A stretch of DNA of 64,000 nucleotides, from the NCBI RefSeq assembly GCF_013410545.1, contig NZ_JACCFV010000001.1, positions 1,116,001-1,180,000 of the forward strand. The letters are read 5' to 3'. Origin of the DNA: Pseudoclavibacter chungangensis (GTDB lineage: Bacteria > Actinomycetota > Actinomycetes > Actinomycetales > Microbacteriaceae). The position numbers were made by a program, and so were the translations under genes. The notes under the pieces were generated by a model. It saw only the letters and a list, made by a program, of their open reading frames with translations, was not told the DNA's origin and searched no databases. Positions 55,927 to 63,682 of the stretch are shown here, in pieces (position 1 is the first letter of the stretch; each line of letters begins with the position of its first letter).

Positions 55927-56880
55927 TCAGAGCGGGCCGCCCTCGTCGTCCTCCTCGACGCGCTGCGGGCTGCGGAGGGCGCGGCCGATCGCCTGCTCGA
56001 CGGTCGTGTCGCGGAAGACGAATCCGTCCTCGAGCAGCGCCTGCGGGACGACGAGCTGATCGGACAGGAACAGTTCACGCCCGGCCTCTCGCAGCGTGAA
56101 GTCGATCACCTGGGACGGCGTCTTCAGGACGACCGGCCGATTGAGCTCCGAGCCGAGGTCGTCGAGCACCTCGTTCGCCGTCGCCGGGGTCGGTCCCGCG
56201 AGGTTCACGGGCCCGTGGAGGCCGCTCGTGAGGAGGTGTTGGATCGCGCGGACCTCGTCGATGAGGCTCACCCACGGCCAGTGCTGCTCGCCCGTGCCGA
56301 GCCGCGTGAGCAACCCGAGCGATGCGAGCGAGCGCAGCACGGCGAGGAACCCGCCCGGCCCGACGACGAGCCCCGTGCGCAGGTTCACGACACGCGTGCC
56401 CTCCGGGGCGCGCGCGGCCGCGGCCTCCCAGCGCTCCACGACGCGGGGCAGGAACCCGTCGTCCGCCCGGGGCGCGTCCTCCGTGAGTCGTTCGCCCGGC
56501 CGGTCACCGTAGGCGCCGCTCGCGGACGCGTTGAGCAGGACTGGCGGCGCGACGCGTGCCTGCTGCATGGCGGTCGTGAGCGTGAGCGTCGAGTTCACGC
56601 GCGAGCGCAGGATCTCCTTCTTCACGTTGTACGTCCACGGGAGCCTGCTCAGGCGTGCACCGGAGAGGTTGACGATCGCGTCGGCACCGTCGATGAGTGC
56701 GGGGTCGAGCTGTCGGGCGCCGGGGTTCCACTGGCGCTCGCGCTCGTGCGTCGGCTCGCGTCGCACGAGCTTCGTGACGAGGTGGCCCGCCGATTCGAGC
56801 TCGGGAACGAGCGACCGGCCGACCAGGCCCGAGGCACCGGACACGACGACGTGCAATGGGCGACCTGATTGCGGGGTCAT
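55927..56880 (-). CDS. TIGR01777-family NAD(P)-dependent epimerase/dehydratase-like protein
   Basis: 317 residues. Nucleotide-binding VVVSGASGLVGRSLVPEL (about 12-29), NLSGARLSRLPW (about 69-80) and SASGAYGDRPGERLTED (about 115-131) plus the C-terminal DUF1731-like end (TPSQVIDFTLREAGRELF) are typical of TIGR01777 proteins. Function not established; E. coli YfcH is a member. ATG 7 nt after a -10 TAGGCT. It lies upstream of, and co-directional with, the oxidoreductase and ECF41 genes with a 106-nt gap. Confidence 0.85.
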   Translation of the reverse strand: MTPQSGRPLHVVVSGASGLVGRSLVPELESAGHLVTKLVRREPTHERERQWNPGARQLDPALIDGADAIVNLSGARLSRLPWTYNVKKEILRSRVNSTLTLTTAMQQARVAPPVLLNASASGAYGDRPGERLTEDAPRADDGFLPRVVERWEAAAARAPEGTRVVNLRTGLVVGPGGFLAVLRSLASLGLLTRLGTGEQHWPWVSLIDEVRAIQHLLTSGLHGPVNLAGPTPATANEVLDDLGSELNRPVVLKTPSQVIDFTLREAGRELFLSDQLVVPQALLEDGFVFRDTTVEQAIGRALRSPQRVEEDDEGGPL

Positions 56881-56887
56881 GTTGCAG

Positions 56888-56893
56888 AGCCTA
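56888..56893 (-). promoter_or_regulatory. -10 box TAGGCT of the epimerase gene (leaderless)
   Basis: Minus-strand TAGGCT ends 7 nt before the ATG at 56880. The hemW promoter lies on the other strand about 25 nt away. Confidence 0.55.
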
Positions 56894-56956
56894 ATCGTCG
56901 CTTGCTTGGAGGCCGGGTAGTGTGGCTCGTCGTGTCGATGAATGCGGAGGGGCGAC

Positions 56957-58168
56957 GTGCCGGGCGCGGCGCCTGACGGCGAGCCCGTCCCCGACGACGG
57001 CGCGCTCCCGGCATCGGCCGGGATCGGCGCCGCGGCACGCGACCTCGGAGCATACGTCCACGTCCCGTTCTGTCGCGTGCGGTGCGGGTACTGCGACTTC
57101 AACACCTACACGGCCGAGGAGTTGCGAGGCGCCACACGGGGCGGCTATCCCGACGAGGTGCTGCGCGAGATCGCCCTCGCGGCGCGCGTTCTCGGGGACG
57201 TCGACGCGACGCGTCAGCTCTCCACCGTCTTCTTCGGCGGCGGGACACCGACGCTGCTCCCGCCCGGCGACCTCGCGCGGATGCTGCACGGCCTGCGCGA
57301 CACGTTCGGGCTCGTCGACGGTGCCGAGGTGACGGTCGAGGCGAACCCGGATTCGATCGACGCAGCGGGACTCGAGGCACTCGCCGCGGCGGGTGTGACG
57401 CGCGTGAGCTTCGGGATGCAGTCCGCGGTGCCGCACGTCCTTCGGACCCTCGACCGGACGCACGACCCCGCACGCGTGCCGCAGGTCGTCGCGGCGGCGC
57501 GCGCGGCCGGGCTCGAGACGAGCGTCGACCTCATCTACGGCACACCCGGCGAGTCGCTCGACGACTGGCGGACGAGTCTCGACGCCGCGATCGCCCTCGA
57601 ACCCGGCCACATCAGCGCCTATGCGCTCATCGTGGAGCGCGGAACCGCGCTCGCTCGTCGCATCCGGCGGGGTGAGATCGCCCCGGTCGACGACGATCTG
57701 CACGCCGAGATGTACGAGGTGCTGGATGCACGCACCGCCGAGGCCGGGTTCGAGTGGTACGAGGTGAGCAACTGGTCGCTCGGCGGCCGGAGCCCCTCCC
57801 GACACAACCTCTCCTACTGGCGCGATGCCGACTGGTGGGGCTTCGGTCCGGGCGCGCACTCGCACGCGGGTGGCGTTCGCTGGTGGAACGCGAAGCATCC
57901 CGCGGCCTATGCCCAGCGACTCGCCGCGGGCCGGACGCCCGCGGTCGGTCGTGAGGTGCTCGACGAGGCCACCAAGCGATTCGAGCGCATCATGCTCGGC
58001 GTCCGCTTGCGGGAGGGGCTCGACGTGTCGCTCCTCGACGACCGCGGCCCCGTCGCGGGCCTCATCGCGGACGGCCTCGTCGAGGCCCCCGCGGCGTTCG
58101 CCGGCCGACTCGTGCCGACGCTCCGCGGGCGGCTCATGGCCGACGCGATCGCGCGCAGACTCGTGTGA
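56957..58168 (+). CDS. hemW: Radical SAM heme chaperone HemW
   Basis: 403 residues. The CxxxCxxC iron-sulfur motif is Cys39, Cys43 and Cys46 (PFCRVRCGYCDFN), the preceding DLGAYVHVPFC and following FFGGGTPTLL are typical, and the C-terminal HemN-like domain is present. HemW delivers heme to target proteins and lacks coproporphyrinogen oxidase activity, in contrast to HemN. GTG 56957 is chosen because GGAGG lies 6 nt upstream; ATG 56942 overlaps that Shine-Dalgarno. TAGTGT (56918-56923) is the likely -10 box. Confidence 0.92.
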   Translation: MPGAAPDGEPVPDDGALPASAGIGAAARDLGAYVHVPFCRVRCGYCDFNTYTAEELRGATRGGYPDEVLREIALAARVLGDVDATRQLSTVFFGGGTPTLLPPGDLARMLHGLRDTFGLVDGAEVTVEANPDSIDAAGLEALAAAGVTRVSFGMQSAVPHVLRTLDRTHDPARVPQVVAAARAAGLETSVDLIYGTPGESLDDWRTSLDAAIALEPGHISAYALIVERGTALARRIRRGEIAPVDDDLHAEMYEVLDARTAEAGFEWYEVSNWSLGGRSPSRHNLSYWRDADWWGFGPGAHSHAGGVRWWNAKHPAAYAQRLAAGRTPAVGREVLDEATKRFERIMLGVRLREGLDVSLLDDRGPVAGLIADGLVEAPAAFAGRLVPTLRGRLMADAIARRLV

Positions 58169-58173
58169 ACCAG

Positions 58174-58206
58174 CTCGCGCGCCGCCCCGACGGGGCGACG
58201 CGCGAG
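58174..58206. terminator. Terminator between hemW and the DUF4870 gene
   Basis: Stem of 8 bp, one C-A mismatch and 6 bp with a GAC loop, 5 nt after the hemW stop and 36 nt from the convergent DUF4870 stop. Confidence 0.7.
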
Positions 58207-58241
58207 GTGGATCGTCCACGGGCGTCCGCGGACGCTGGTGG

Positions 58242-59096
58242 TCAGGCGATGAAGCGGAACGTCCAGGGGTAGCGGTAGGGGCGACCCGTGCTGTTCACCT
58301 GGACGCCGCCCATGATCGCGAACACGATGTTCAGGATGGACAGTGCGAACCCGGCGAAGACGACCACGAAGGCGAGCGGCGGGATGATGAACGTCACGAT
58401 GACGTTCAGGACGCCGATCGCCGCACCGGCGATGACGACCGTTATGCCCCAGTTCGTCGCCTCCTTGCCCTCGCTGTCGGCGAGGCCACCCCGGTCGCGC
58501 GTGACGAGCCACAGGATGAGCGGGCCGAGCACGCCCACGATGTTGAGCAGGTGCGCGAACATGCCGATCTGTCGTTGGCTCGCGTCGGCGGGCGCGGATG
58601 CGTACGGCGAGCCCTGCGGCTGGCCACCGTAGGGCGGCTGGCCACCGTAGGGCGGCTGGCCGGCGTAGGGCGGTTGGCCGCCGTACGGTGCGCCCTGCTG
58701 GGGTGGGGCGCCGTAAGGGGAGCCCTGCTGCGGCTGGCCACCGTAAGGGGAGCCCTGCTGCGGCTGTCCACCGTAAGGGGAGCCCTGCTGCGGCTGCCCG
58801 CCGTAAGGGGAGCCCTGCTGCGGCTGCCCGCCGTAAGGGGAGCCCTGCTGCGGCTGCCCGCCAGAGGGCGAGCCCTGCTGCGGCGGGGCGCCGAACGATG
58901 AATCCTGCTGGGTCGAGGCGGCAGGTGCGGCCTCGTTCTTCCGGATGTCCGGCGGCGCCCCGGTCGTCGGCGCTGCGCCGTGAGCGGACACCTGTGGGTC
59001 GGCGGGAGCGCCGGGCTGCGAGCCGTACGGGCCGCCGGCATCCTGCCCGTTCGTGCCGTTCGGCTGCGAATCGTTGTGGTTCAGTGGGTCGGACAC
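58242..59096 (-). CDS. DUF4870 membrane protein with low-complexity N-terminus
   Basis: 284 residues. The C-terminal 110 residues are a DUF4870 domain (MFAHLLNIVGVLGPLILWL, LADSEGKEATNWGITV, later FVVVFAGFALSILNIVF) with about four membrane segments. The N-terminal 170 residues are disordered: a polar head, then decapeptides QQGSPYGGQP repeated about six times, then PPYGGQ repeats. The GTG at 59096 is preferred because GAGGGG lies upstream at good spacing; ATG codons at 59177 and 59183 extend the frame but lack one. Convergent with hemW and divergent from hrcA. Function unknown. Confidence 0.8.
   Translation of the reverse strand: MSDPLNHNDSQPNGTNGQDAGGPYGSQPGAPADPQVSAHGAAPTTGAPPDIRKNEAAPAASTQQDSSFGAPPQQGSPSGGQPQQGSPYGGQPQQGSPYGGQPQQGSPYGGQPQQGSPYGGQPQQGSPYGAPPQQGAPYGGQPPYAGQPPYGGQPPYGGQPQGSPYASAPADASQRQIGMFAHLLNIVGVLGPLILWLVTRDRGGLADSEGKEATNWGITVVIAGAAIGVLNVIVTFIIPPLAFVVVFAGFALSILNIVFAIMGGVQVNSTGRPYRYPWTFRFIA
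58623..58890 (-). repeat. Two adjacent coding tandem arrays, 18-bp and 30-bp units
   Basis: From 58681 to 58890 there are seven 30-bp units; the five from 58711 to 58860 are nearly identical and encode QQGSPYGGQP. From about 58623 to 58680 there are three 18-bp units encoding PPYGGQ. Both are in frame in the DUF4870 gene. Confidence 0.88.
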
Positions 59097-59117
59097 GGGG
59101 ATCCCCTCGTTCGATCC

Positions 59118-59133
59118 GGCATCCGCGGATGCC
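59118..59133. other. 16-bp perfect palindrome upstream of the DUF4870 gene
   Basis: ggcatccgcggatgcc reads the same on both strands and lies 22 nt upstream of the chosen DUF4870 start. It could be an operator or chance. Confidence 0.35.
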
Positions 59134-59221
59134 GTGGTGCTGTGCTCCACGACGGCCGTTTCCGAAGCCGTCGGCATCAGCATGCCACGAGTCGGAACAC
59201 GGCACGCTCGCCGTGGCGCGA

Positions 59222-59253
59222 TAGGATTGGCACTCTGGCGCATGGAGTGCCAG
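59222..59253 (+). promoter_or_regulatory. hrcA promoter with CIRCE element
   Basis: TAGGAT (59222-59227) is the likely -10 box. It runs into a CIRCE operator at 59227-59253: left arm TTGGCACTC, 9-nt spacer, right arm GAGTGCCAG. The consensus is TTAGCACTC-N9-GAGTGCTAA; the A-to-G change in the left arm is matched by a T-to-C change in the right arm, so pairing is kept at that position. HrcA bound here would block RNA polymerase, giving negative autoregulation of hrcA-dnaJ. Confidence 0.9.
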
Positions 59254-59279
59254 TCAGCGGTGAAGGCCGGAGGTGCAGC

Positions 59280-60305
59280 ATGGTTTCCGAGCGGAGCCTC
59301 GAGGTGCTCCGGGTCATCGTGAGCGACTACATCACGAACCGCGAGCCGGTCGGGTCGAAGTCCATCTCCGAACGCCATGCCTTCGGCGTCTCCGCGGCGA
59401 CGATCCGCAACGACATGGCGCAGCTCGAGGAGGCCGAGCTCATCGCGGCACCCCACACCTCCTCGGGCCGGGTGCCGACCGACAAGGGGTACCGGCTCTT
59501 CGTCGACCGTCTCGCCGACCTGCGCCCGCTCTCGAGCGCCCAGCGTCGGGCGATCGAGTCGTTCCTCGGCGGATCGAGCGACCTCGAGGAGACGCTGCGC
59601 CGTTCGGTCCGCTCGCTCGCGCAGCTCACGAACGGCCTCGCGATCGTCCAGTACCCGTCGCTCGCGCGGGCGAGCATCCACCACGTCGATTTCGTCCGCC
59701 TGAGCGAACGTCGCGTCCTCACGATCGTCATCACCGACTCGGGGCGGGTCGAACAGCGCATCGGCGAACTCGCCGAGCCGATCTCGGACGAACTGCTCTA
59801 TACGCTCCGCGAGCGCTTCGCCGAGCGCCTCATCGGACGTCGCCTCGAGCAGGCCGTCGCCGAGCTGCGCGACGTCTCGGGCATCCTCCCCGAGGCCGAT
59901 GCGGCCTTCGTCGCGCCGATCGTCGTGAACCTCCTCGAACAGGTGCTCGCCAACCGTCAGGACCGCGTCGTCACCGCCGGTGCCGCGAATCTCGCGCGCA
60001 CCGAGCAGGACTTCCCCTCCACGATCCTTCCCGTCCTCGAGGCGATCGAGGAGCAGGTCGTGCTGCTGCGGCTCATGACCGAACTCGGTGACGACGGCGG
60101 CGTCGCCGTGTCCATCGGCCGCGAGAACGCGTACGAGGGGTTCGGGGAGACCTCGATCCTCAGCACCTCGTACTCGAGTGACGGAGCACACGCACGCCTC
60201 GGCGTGCTCGGCCCCACACGCATGGACTACCAGCACAACATGGTCGCGGTGCGAGCCGTCGCCCGCTACCTGTCCCGCATCCTGGGCGACGGTCACCGCG
60301 ACTGA
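59280..60305 (+). CDS. hrcA: Heat-inducible transcription repressor HrcA
   Basis: 341 residues. N-terminal winged helix with [20 protein letters not shown] (about 9-28) and [18 protein letters not shown] (about 36-53); [18 protein letters not shown] follows; the C-terminal GAF-like/dimer domain ends with [15 protein letters not shown] (about 312-326). Represses chaperone genes through CIRCE with help of GroEL. ATG after GGAGGTG. Confidence 0.96.
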   Translation: MVSERSLEVLRVIVSDYITNREPVGSKSISERHAFGVSAATIRNDMAQLEEAELIAAPHTSSGRVPTDKGYRLFVDRLADLRPLSSAQRRAIESFLGGSSDLEETLRRSVRSLAQLTNGLAIVQYPSLARASIHHVDFVRLSERRVLTIVITDSGRVEQRIGELAEPISDELLYTLRERFAERLIGRRLEQAVAELRDVSGILPEADAAFVAPIVVNLLEQVLANRQDRVVTAGAANLARTEQDFPSTILPVLEAIEEQVVLLRLMTELGDDGGVAVSIGRENAYEGFGETSILSTSYSSDGAHARLGVLGPTRMDYQHNMVAVRAVARYLSRILGDGHRD

Positions 60306-60360
60306 TCGTCGCGCACGTCCCCACCGACCACCCGTCGAACACCATGAAGGAGTTGCCCAC

Positions 60361-61452
60361 GTGGCAGACCACTACGAGACCCTCGGCGTGAGCCGTGACG
60401 CCTCGTCCGACGACATCAAGAAGGCATATCGCCGACTCGCCCGCGAACTGCACCCCGATGTGAACCCCTCGCCCGAGGCGGCGGAACAGTTCAAGGCCGT
60501 CACGTACGCCTACGACACCCTGAGCGACCCGCAGCGCAGGCGGCAGTACGACCAGGGCGGTGGCCAGGCCGGCGGGTTCGGCTTCGGCGACATCTTCGAG
60601 ACCTTCTTCGGGCAGGCGTCCGGTGGCGGCCGCCGCGGCCCCCGCTCCCGCGCGGAACGCGGCCAGGACGCGCTCGTGCGCGTCGAGCTGGATCTCGACG
60701 AGGTCATCTTCGGCACGCACCGTGATGTCAAGGTCACGACCGCCGTCGTGTGCGAGGACTGCCACGGGTCGTGCTGCGCCCCCGGCACCTCTCCCGTCAC
60801 GTGCACCGTCTGCGGCGGGACGGGCAGCGTCCAGCAGCAGGTCCGCTCGATCCTCGGTATGATCGTGACGCAGCAGGCGTGCACGAACTGCCGCGGCTAC
60901 GGCACCGTGATCGAGCACCCGTGCCCGACCTGCTCGGGGCAGGGGCGCGTCCGCAGCGAGGTCACGATCCCCGTCGACATCCCCGCCGGGGTGGACTCGG
61001 GGCTTCGGATCCGCCTCCCCGGGCAGGGCGAGGCCGGGCCGGCGGGTGGGGCGAACGGTGACCTCTTCCTCGAGATCCGGGTGCGCCCCCACGAGGTCTT
61101 CTCCCGCGACGGCGACGATCTGCGGTGCGTCCTCGAGGTCTCGATGGTCGATGCGATCCTCGGGACGTCGACCACGCTGCAGGCACTCGACGGCGATGCG
61201 GAGCTCGAGGTGCCCTCGGGCGTCCAGTCGGGCGAGGTGCTCACGATCAAGGGCCGGGGCATCATGCGGCTGCAGTCGACCGTGCGCGGCGACCTCGACG
61301 TCGCCATCCAGGTCGTGACGCCGACGAAGGTCGACGGGCGCGCGAGGGAGCTGCTCGCGCAGTTCGCCGAGCGCACGAAGCCCGAGGGCCCGAGGCTCGT
61401 CCGCGAACGACAGGGACTCTTCTCGAAGATCCGCGACCGGTTCGGTCGCTGA
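60361..61452 (+). CDS. dnaJ: Chaperone DnaJ (DnaJ2-type)
   Basis: 363 residues. J domain with the HPD motif (LHPDVNP, about 32-38), short G/F region, zinc-binding domain with [24 protein letters not shown] and CPTCSGQG, then substrate-binding domains. The first zinc motif ends in Cys instead of Gly, which I believe is common in Microbacteriaceae. GTG start. This copy is linked to hrcA rather than dnaK-grpE, as usual for the second actinobacterial dnaJ. Confidence 0.95.
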   Translation: MADHYETLGVSRDASSDDIKKAYRRLARELHPDVNPSPEAAEQFKAVTYAYDTLSDPQRRRQYDQGGGQAGGFGFGDIFETFFGQASGGGRRGPRSRAERGQDALVRVELDLDEVIFGTHRDVKVTTAVVCEDCHGSCCAPGTSPVTCTVCGGTGSVQQQVRSILGMIVTQQACTNCRGYGTVIEHPCPTCSGQGRVRSEVTIPVDIPAGVDSGLRIRLPGQGEAGPAGGANGDLFLEIRVRPHEVFSRDGDDLRCVLEVSMVDAILGTSTTLQALDGDAELEVPSGVQSGEVLTIKGRGIMRLQSTVRGDLDVAIQVVTPTKVDGRARELLAQFAERTKPEGPRLVRERQGLFSKIRDRFGR

Positions 61453-61453
61453 C

Positions 61454-62263
61454 GTGGCCTGGCTCTACGTCGCCGACGACCTCGATGCGGCGCTCGGGGT
61501 CGGGGACCGCGCATCCCTCACGGGGGAGGAGGCCCGCCATGCCGCGTCGGTCGCCCGCGTGCGCGTCGGCGAGCGGATCACGATCTCCGACGGTCGTGGT
61601 CTCGGCGTGAGCGGTCCTGTCGCGGCGGCCGACCGCGACCGGGTCACGATCACGGTCGAGACCATCGTGCGCGACGAGCCGGCGCGCCGGACGCTGCGTC
61701 TCGTGCAGGCGCTCGCGAAGGGTGGTCGGGACGAGCTCGCGATCCAGTCCGCGACGGAACTCGGTGTCGACGAGATCGTTCCGTGGCAGGCAGCGCGCAG
61801 CGTGTCGAGATGGGACGCCGCCAAGCGCGGGAAGGCACTCGCACGCTGGCGCGGCATCGTGCGCGAGGCCGCGAAACAGAGCATCAGGCTGACGATCCCG
61901 ACGGTCCTCGAGCCCGTCGACACCGCGCACCTCGCCGACGACTGCGCCGACGAGCGTGCCGATGATCTCGTCCTCGTCCTCGTGCCGGGGGCGGATCGGG
62001 AGCTACCCGCCGTCCTGGCGGAGTCCACGGCCCGCGAGGCGCGACGCCTGACGCTCGTCGTCGGCCCCGAGGGCGGCATCGACGAGCGAGAGGTGTCGGC
62101 GCTCGTCGGGGCCGGTGCCGTCCCCGTGTCGCTCGGTTCGCGCGTGCTGCGCACGTCCACGGCGGGCGCCGCCGCGCTCGCCGTCGTCTGGGGCGTCCGT
62201 CGGCTCCTCGACGGGATCGACCCGGGTCCCGGCGCGTCCGGGACGGGTAGGATCGACGCATGA
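61454..62263 (+). CDS. rsmE: 16S rRNA (uracil-1498-N3)-methyltransferase
   Basis: 269 residues. SPOUT-class enzyme: an N-terminal PUA-like part with LTGEEARHAASVARVRVG (about 23-40), then ALAKGGRDELAIQSATELGV and the SAM-binding knot VVGPEGGIDEREV (about 197-209) with LGSRVLRTSTAG (about 223-234). GTG start 1 nt after the dnaJ stop. The end overlaps the HIT gene start. Confidence 0.93.
   Translation: MAWLYVADDLDAALGVGDRASLTGEEARHAASVARVRVGERITISDGRGLGVSGPVAAADRDRVTITVETIVRDEPARRTLRLVQALAKGGRDELAIQSATELGVDEIVPWQAARSVSRWDAAKRGKALARWRGIVREAAKQSIRLTIPTVLEPVDTAHLADDCADERADDLVLVLVPGADRELPAVLAESTAREARRLTLVVGPEGGIDEREVSALVGAGAVPVSLGSRVLRTSTAGAAALAVVWGVRRLLDGIDPGPGASGTGRIDA
62248..62253 (+). promoter_or_regulatory. 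-10 box TAGGAT of the HIT gene inside rsmE (leaderless)
   Basis: TAGGAT ends 6 nt before the ATG at 62260, although the gene also overlaps rsmE (ATGA). The HIT-phoH-ybeY part could thus be transcribed separately. Confidence 0.5.
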
Positions 62264-62610
62264 CGAGCGACGCCCCCTCGATCTTCACCCGCATCATCGA
62301 CCGCGAGATCCCGGCCGACATCGTCTTCGAGGACGACCGGATCATCGCGATCAGGGACATCAACCCGCAGGCCGAGGTGCATCTGCTCGTGGTGCCCAAG
62401 CGTCCCGACTTCCGCGACGTCACCGAGCTCGCCGCGGGTGACCCCGCGCTCCTGGCCGACATGGTCGGTGTCGCGAAGCAGCTCGCCGAGCGCTTCGCCG
62501 ACGGGCAGTTCCGCCTCGTGTTCAACAACGGCCCCGAAGCCGGTCAGACCGTCTTCCACGTGCACGCGCACGTCCTGGCCGGTGACCTCTCGGAAGGACG
62601 ACTTGCCTAG
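62260..62610 (+). CDS. HIT-family (histidine triad) nucleotide-binding protein
   Basis: 116 residues, an HINT-like protein: FTRIIDREIPADIVFEDD (about 8-25) and the triad FHVHAHVLAG (about 98-107). Probably hydrolyses purine nucleotide phosphoramidates. The stop overlaps the phoH start. Confidence 0.93.
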   Translation: MTSDAPSIFTRIIDREIPADIVFEDDRIIAIRDINPQAEVHLLVVPKRPDFRDVTELAAGDPALLADMVGVAKQLAERFADGQFRLVFNNGPEAGQTVFHVHAHVLAGDLSEGRLA

Positions 62611-63682
62611 TGACGACCGCCCCGTCGGGGGTGACCGCCCCGTCGGGGGTGAGGAGACGCGCAGCGTCTCCGGCGAGTTCATCGAACGCACGGTCACGGT
62701 CGAGGGCGTCGCCATGGTGCGCCTGCTCGGCCCCGGTGACCGCCTGCTGAAGACCGTCGAGCGGGAGCATCCGCGCGTTCGCGTCCTCGCACGCGGGAAC
62801 GAGCTGACCCTGTCCGGCGAGCGCGGCGACGTCGGGCGAGCCGAGGCGCTCATCCGCGAGCTCGTCGAGCTCGCGCGGGGCGGCGTCGATCTCGAACCGG
62901 GCGAGGTGTCGCGCTCGCAACAACTGCTCGATCGCGACGGGCCCGCTCCCTCGGACGTCCTCGGGCAGGCCATCGTGCAGGCCCGTGGCCGCATCATCCG
63001 CCCGAAGACGCTCGGCCAGAAGCGCTACGTCGACGAGATCGACGCGAACACGATCGTGTTCGGGATCGGCCCCGCGGGCACGGGCAAGACCTACCTGGCG
63101 ATGGCGAAGGCCGTGCAGGCCCTCCAGCGCAAGGAGGTCGAGCGGATCATCCTGACGCGGCCCGCCGTCGAGGCGGGGGAGCGGCTCGGCTACCTGCCCG
63201 GCTCGCTCAACGACAAGATCGACCCCTACCTGCGACCCCTGTTCGACGCCCTCGGTGAGATGCTCGACCCCGAACTGGTCGTGAAGCTCATGGCGACGGG
63301 CGGCATCGAGGTCGCGCCGCTCGCCTACATGCGTGGACGCACCCTCAACAACAGCTTCGTCGTACTCGACGAGGCGCAGAACACGACGCCCGAGCAGATG
63401 AAGATGTTCCTCACGCGTCTCGGCTTCGGGTCGAAGATGGTCGTGACCGGCGACATCACGCAGGTCGACCTCCCGACGGGCGCCTCCGGGCTCAAGCTCG
63501 TGACGCGCGTCCTGCGGGGGATCGACGACATCGCCTTCTCGGAGCTCACGAGCGACGACGTCGTGCGCCACACGCTCGTCGGACGCATCGTGGACGCCTA
63601 CACGGCCTACGACGCGACGACGCAGGCGCAGCAGCACGAACGACACGAGCGCCGTGGACCGCGCGGCGGAGGAGCCCGATGA
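62603..63682 (+). CDS. phoH: PhoH-like ATPase
   Basis: 359 residues. N-terminal KH-like part, then the PhoH ATPase with P-loop GPAGTGKTYLAMA (about 156-168) and FVVLDEAQNTTPEQMKMFLT (about 252-271). PhoH proteins are cytosolic ATPases tied to RNA metabolism by their neighbours, especially ybeY. The TTG start (62603) is chosen since GGAAGGA (62592-62598) is 4 nt upstream and no ATG/GTG fits; it overlaps the HIT stop by 8 nt. The N-terminus contains a perfect 6-residue duplication, DRPVGG twice. Confidence 0.9.
   Translation: MPSDDRPVGGDRPVGGEETRSVSGEFIERTVTVEGVAMVRLLGPGDRLLKTVEREHPRVRVLARGNELTLSGERGDVGRAEALIRELVELARGGVDLEPGEVSRSQQLLDRDGPAPSDVLGQAIVQARGRIIRPKTLGQKRYVDEIDANTIVFGIGPAGTGKTYLAMAKAVQALQRKEVERIILTRPAVEAGERLGYLPGSLNDKIDPYLRPLFDALGEMLDPELVVKLMATGGIEVAPLAYMRGRTLNNSFVVLDEAQNTTPEQMKMFLTRLGFGSKMVVTGDITQVDLPTGASGLKLVTRVLRGIDDIAFSELTSDDVVRHTLVGRIVDAYTAYDATTQAQQHERHERRGPRGGGAR
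62615..62650 (+). repeat. Perfect 18-bp tandem duplication in phoH
   Basis: 62615-62632 and 62633-62650 are identical and encode DRPVGG-DRPVGG close to the TTG start. Confidence 0.95.

Noticed and set aside
60754..60780. Loss of a zinc ligand in DnaJ (CEDCHGSC)
   Set aside because: The two zinc-binding cysteines of the motif are kept; only the terminal glycine is changed to cysteine, which I recall from other Microbacteriaceae, so it is not a defect.
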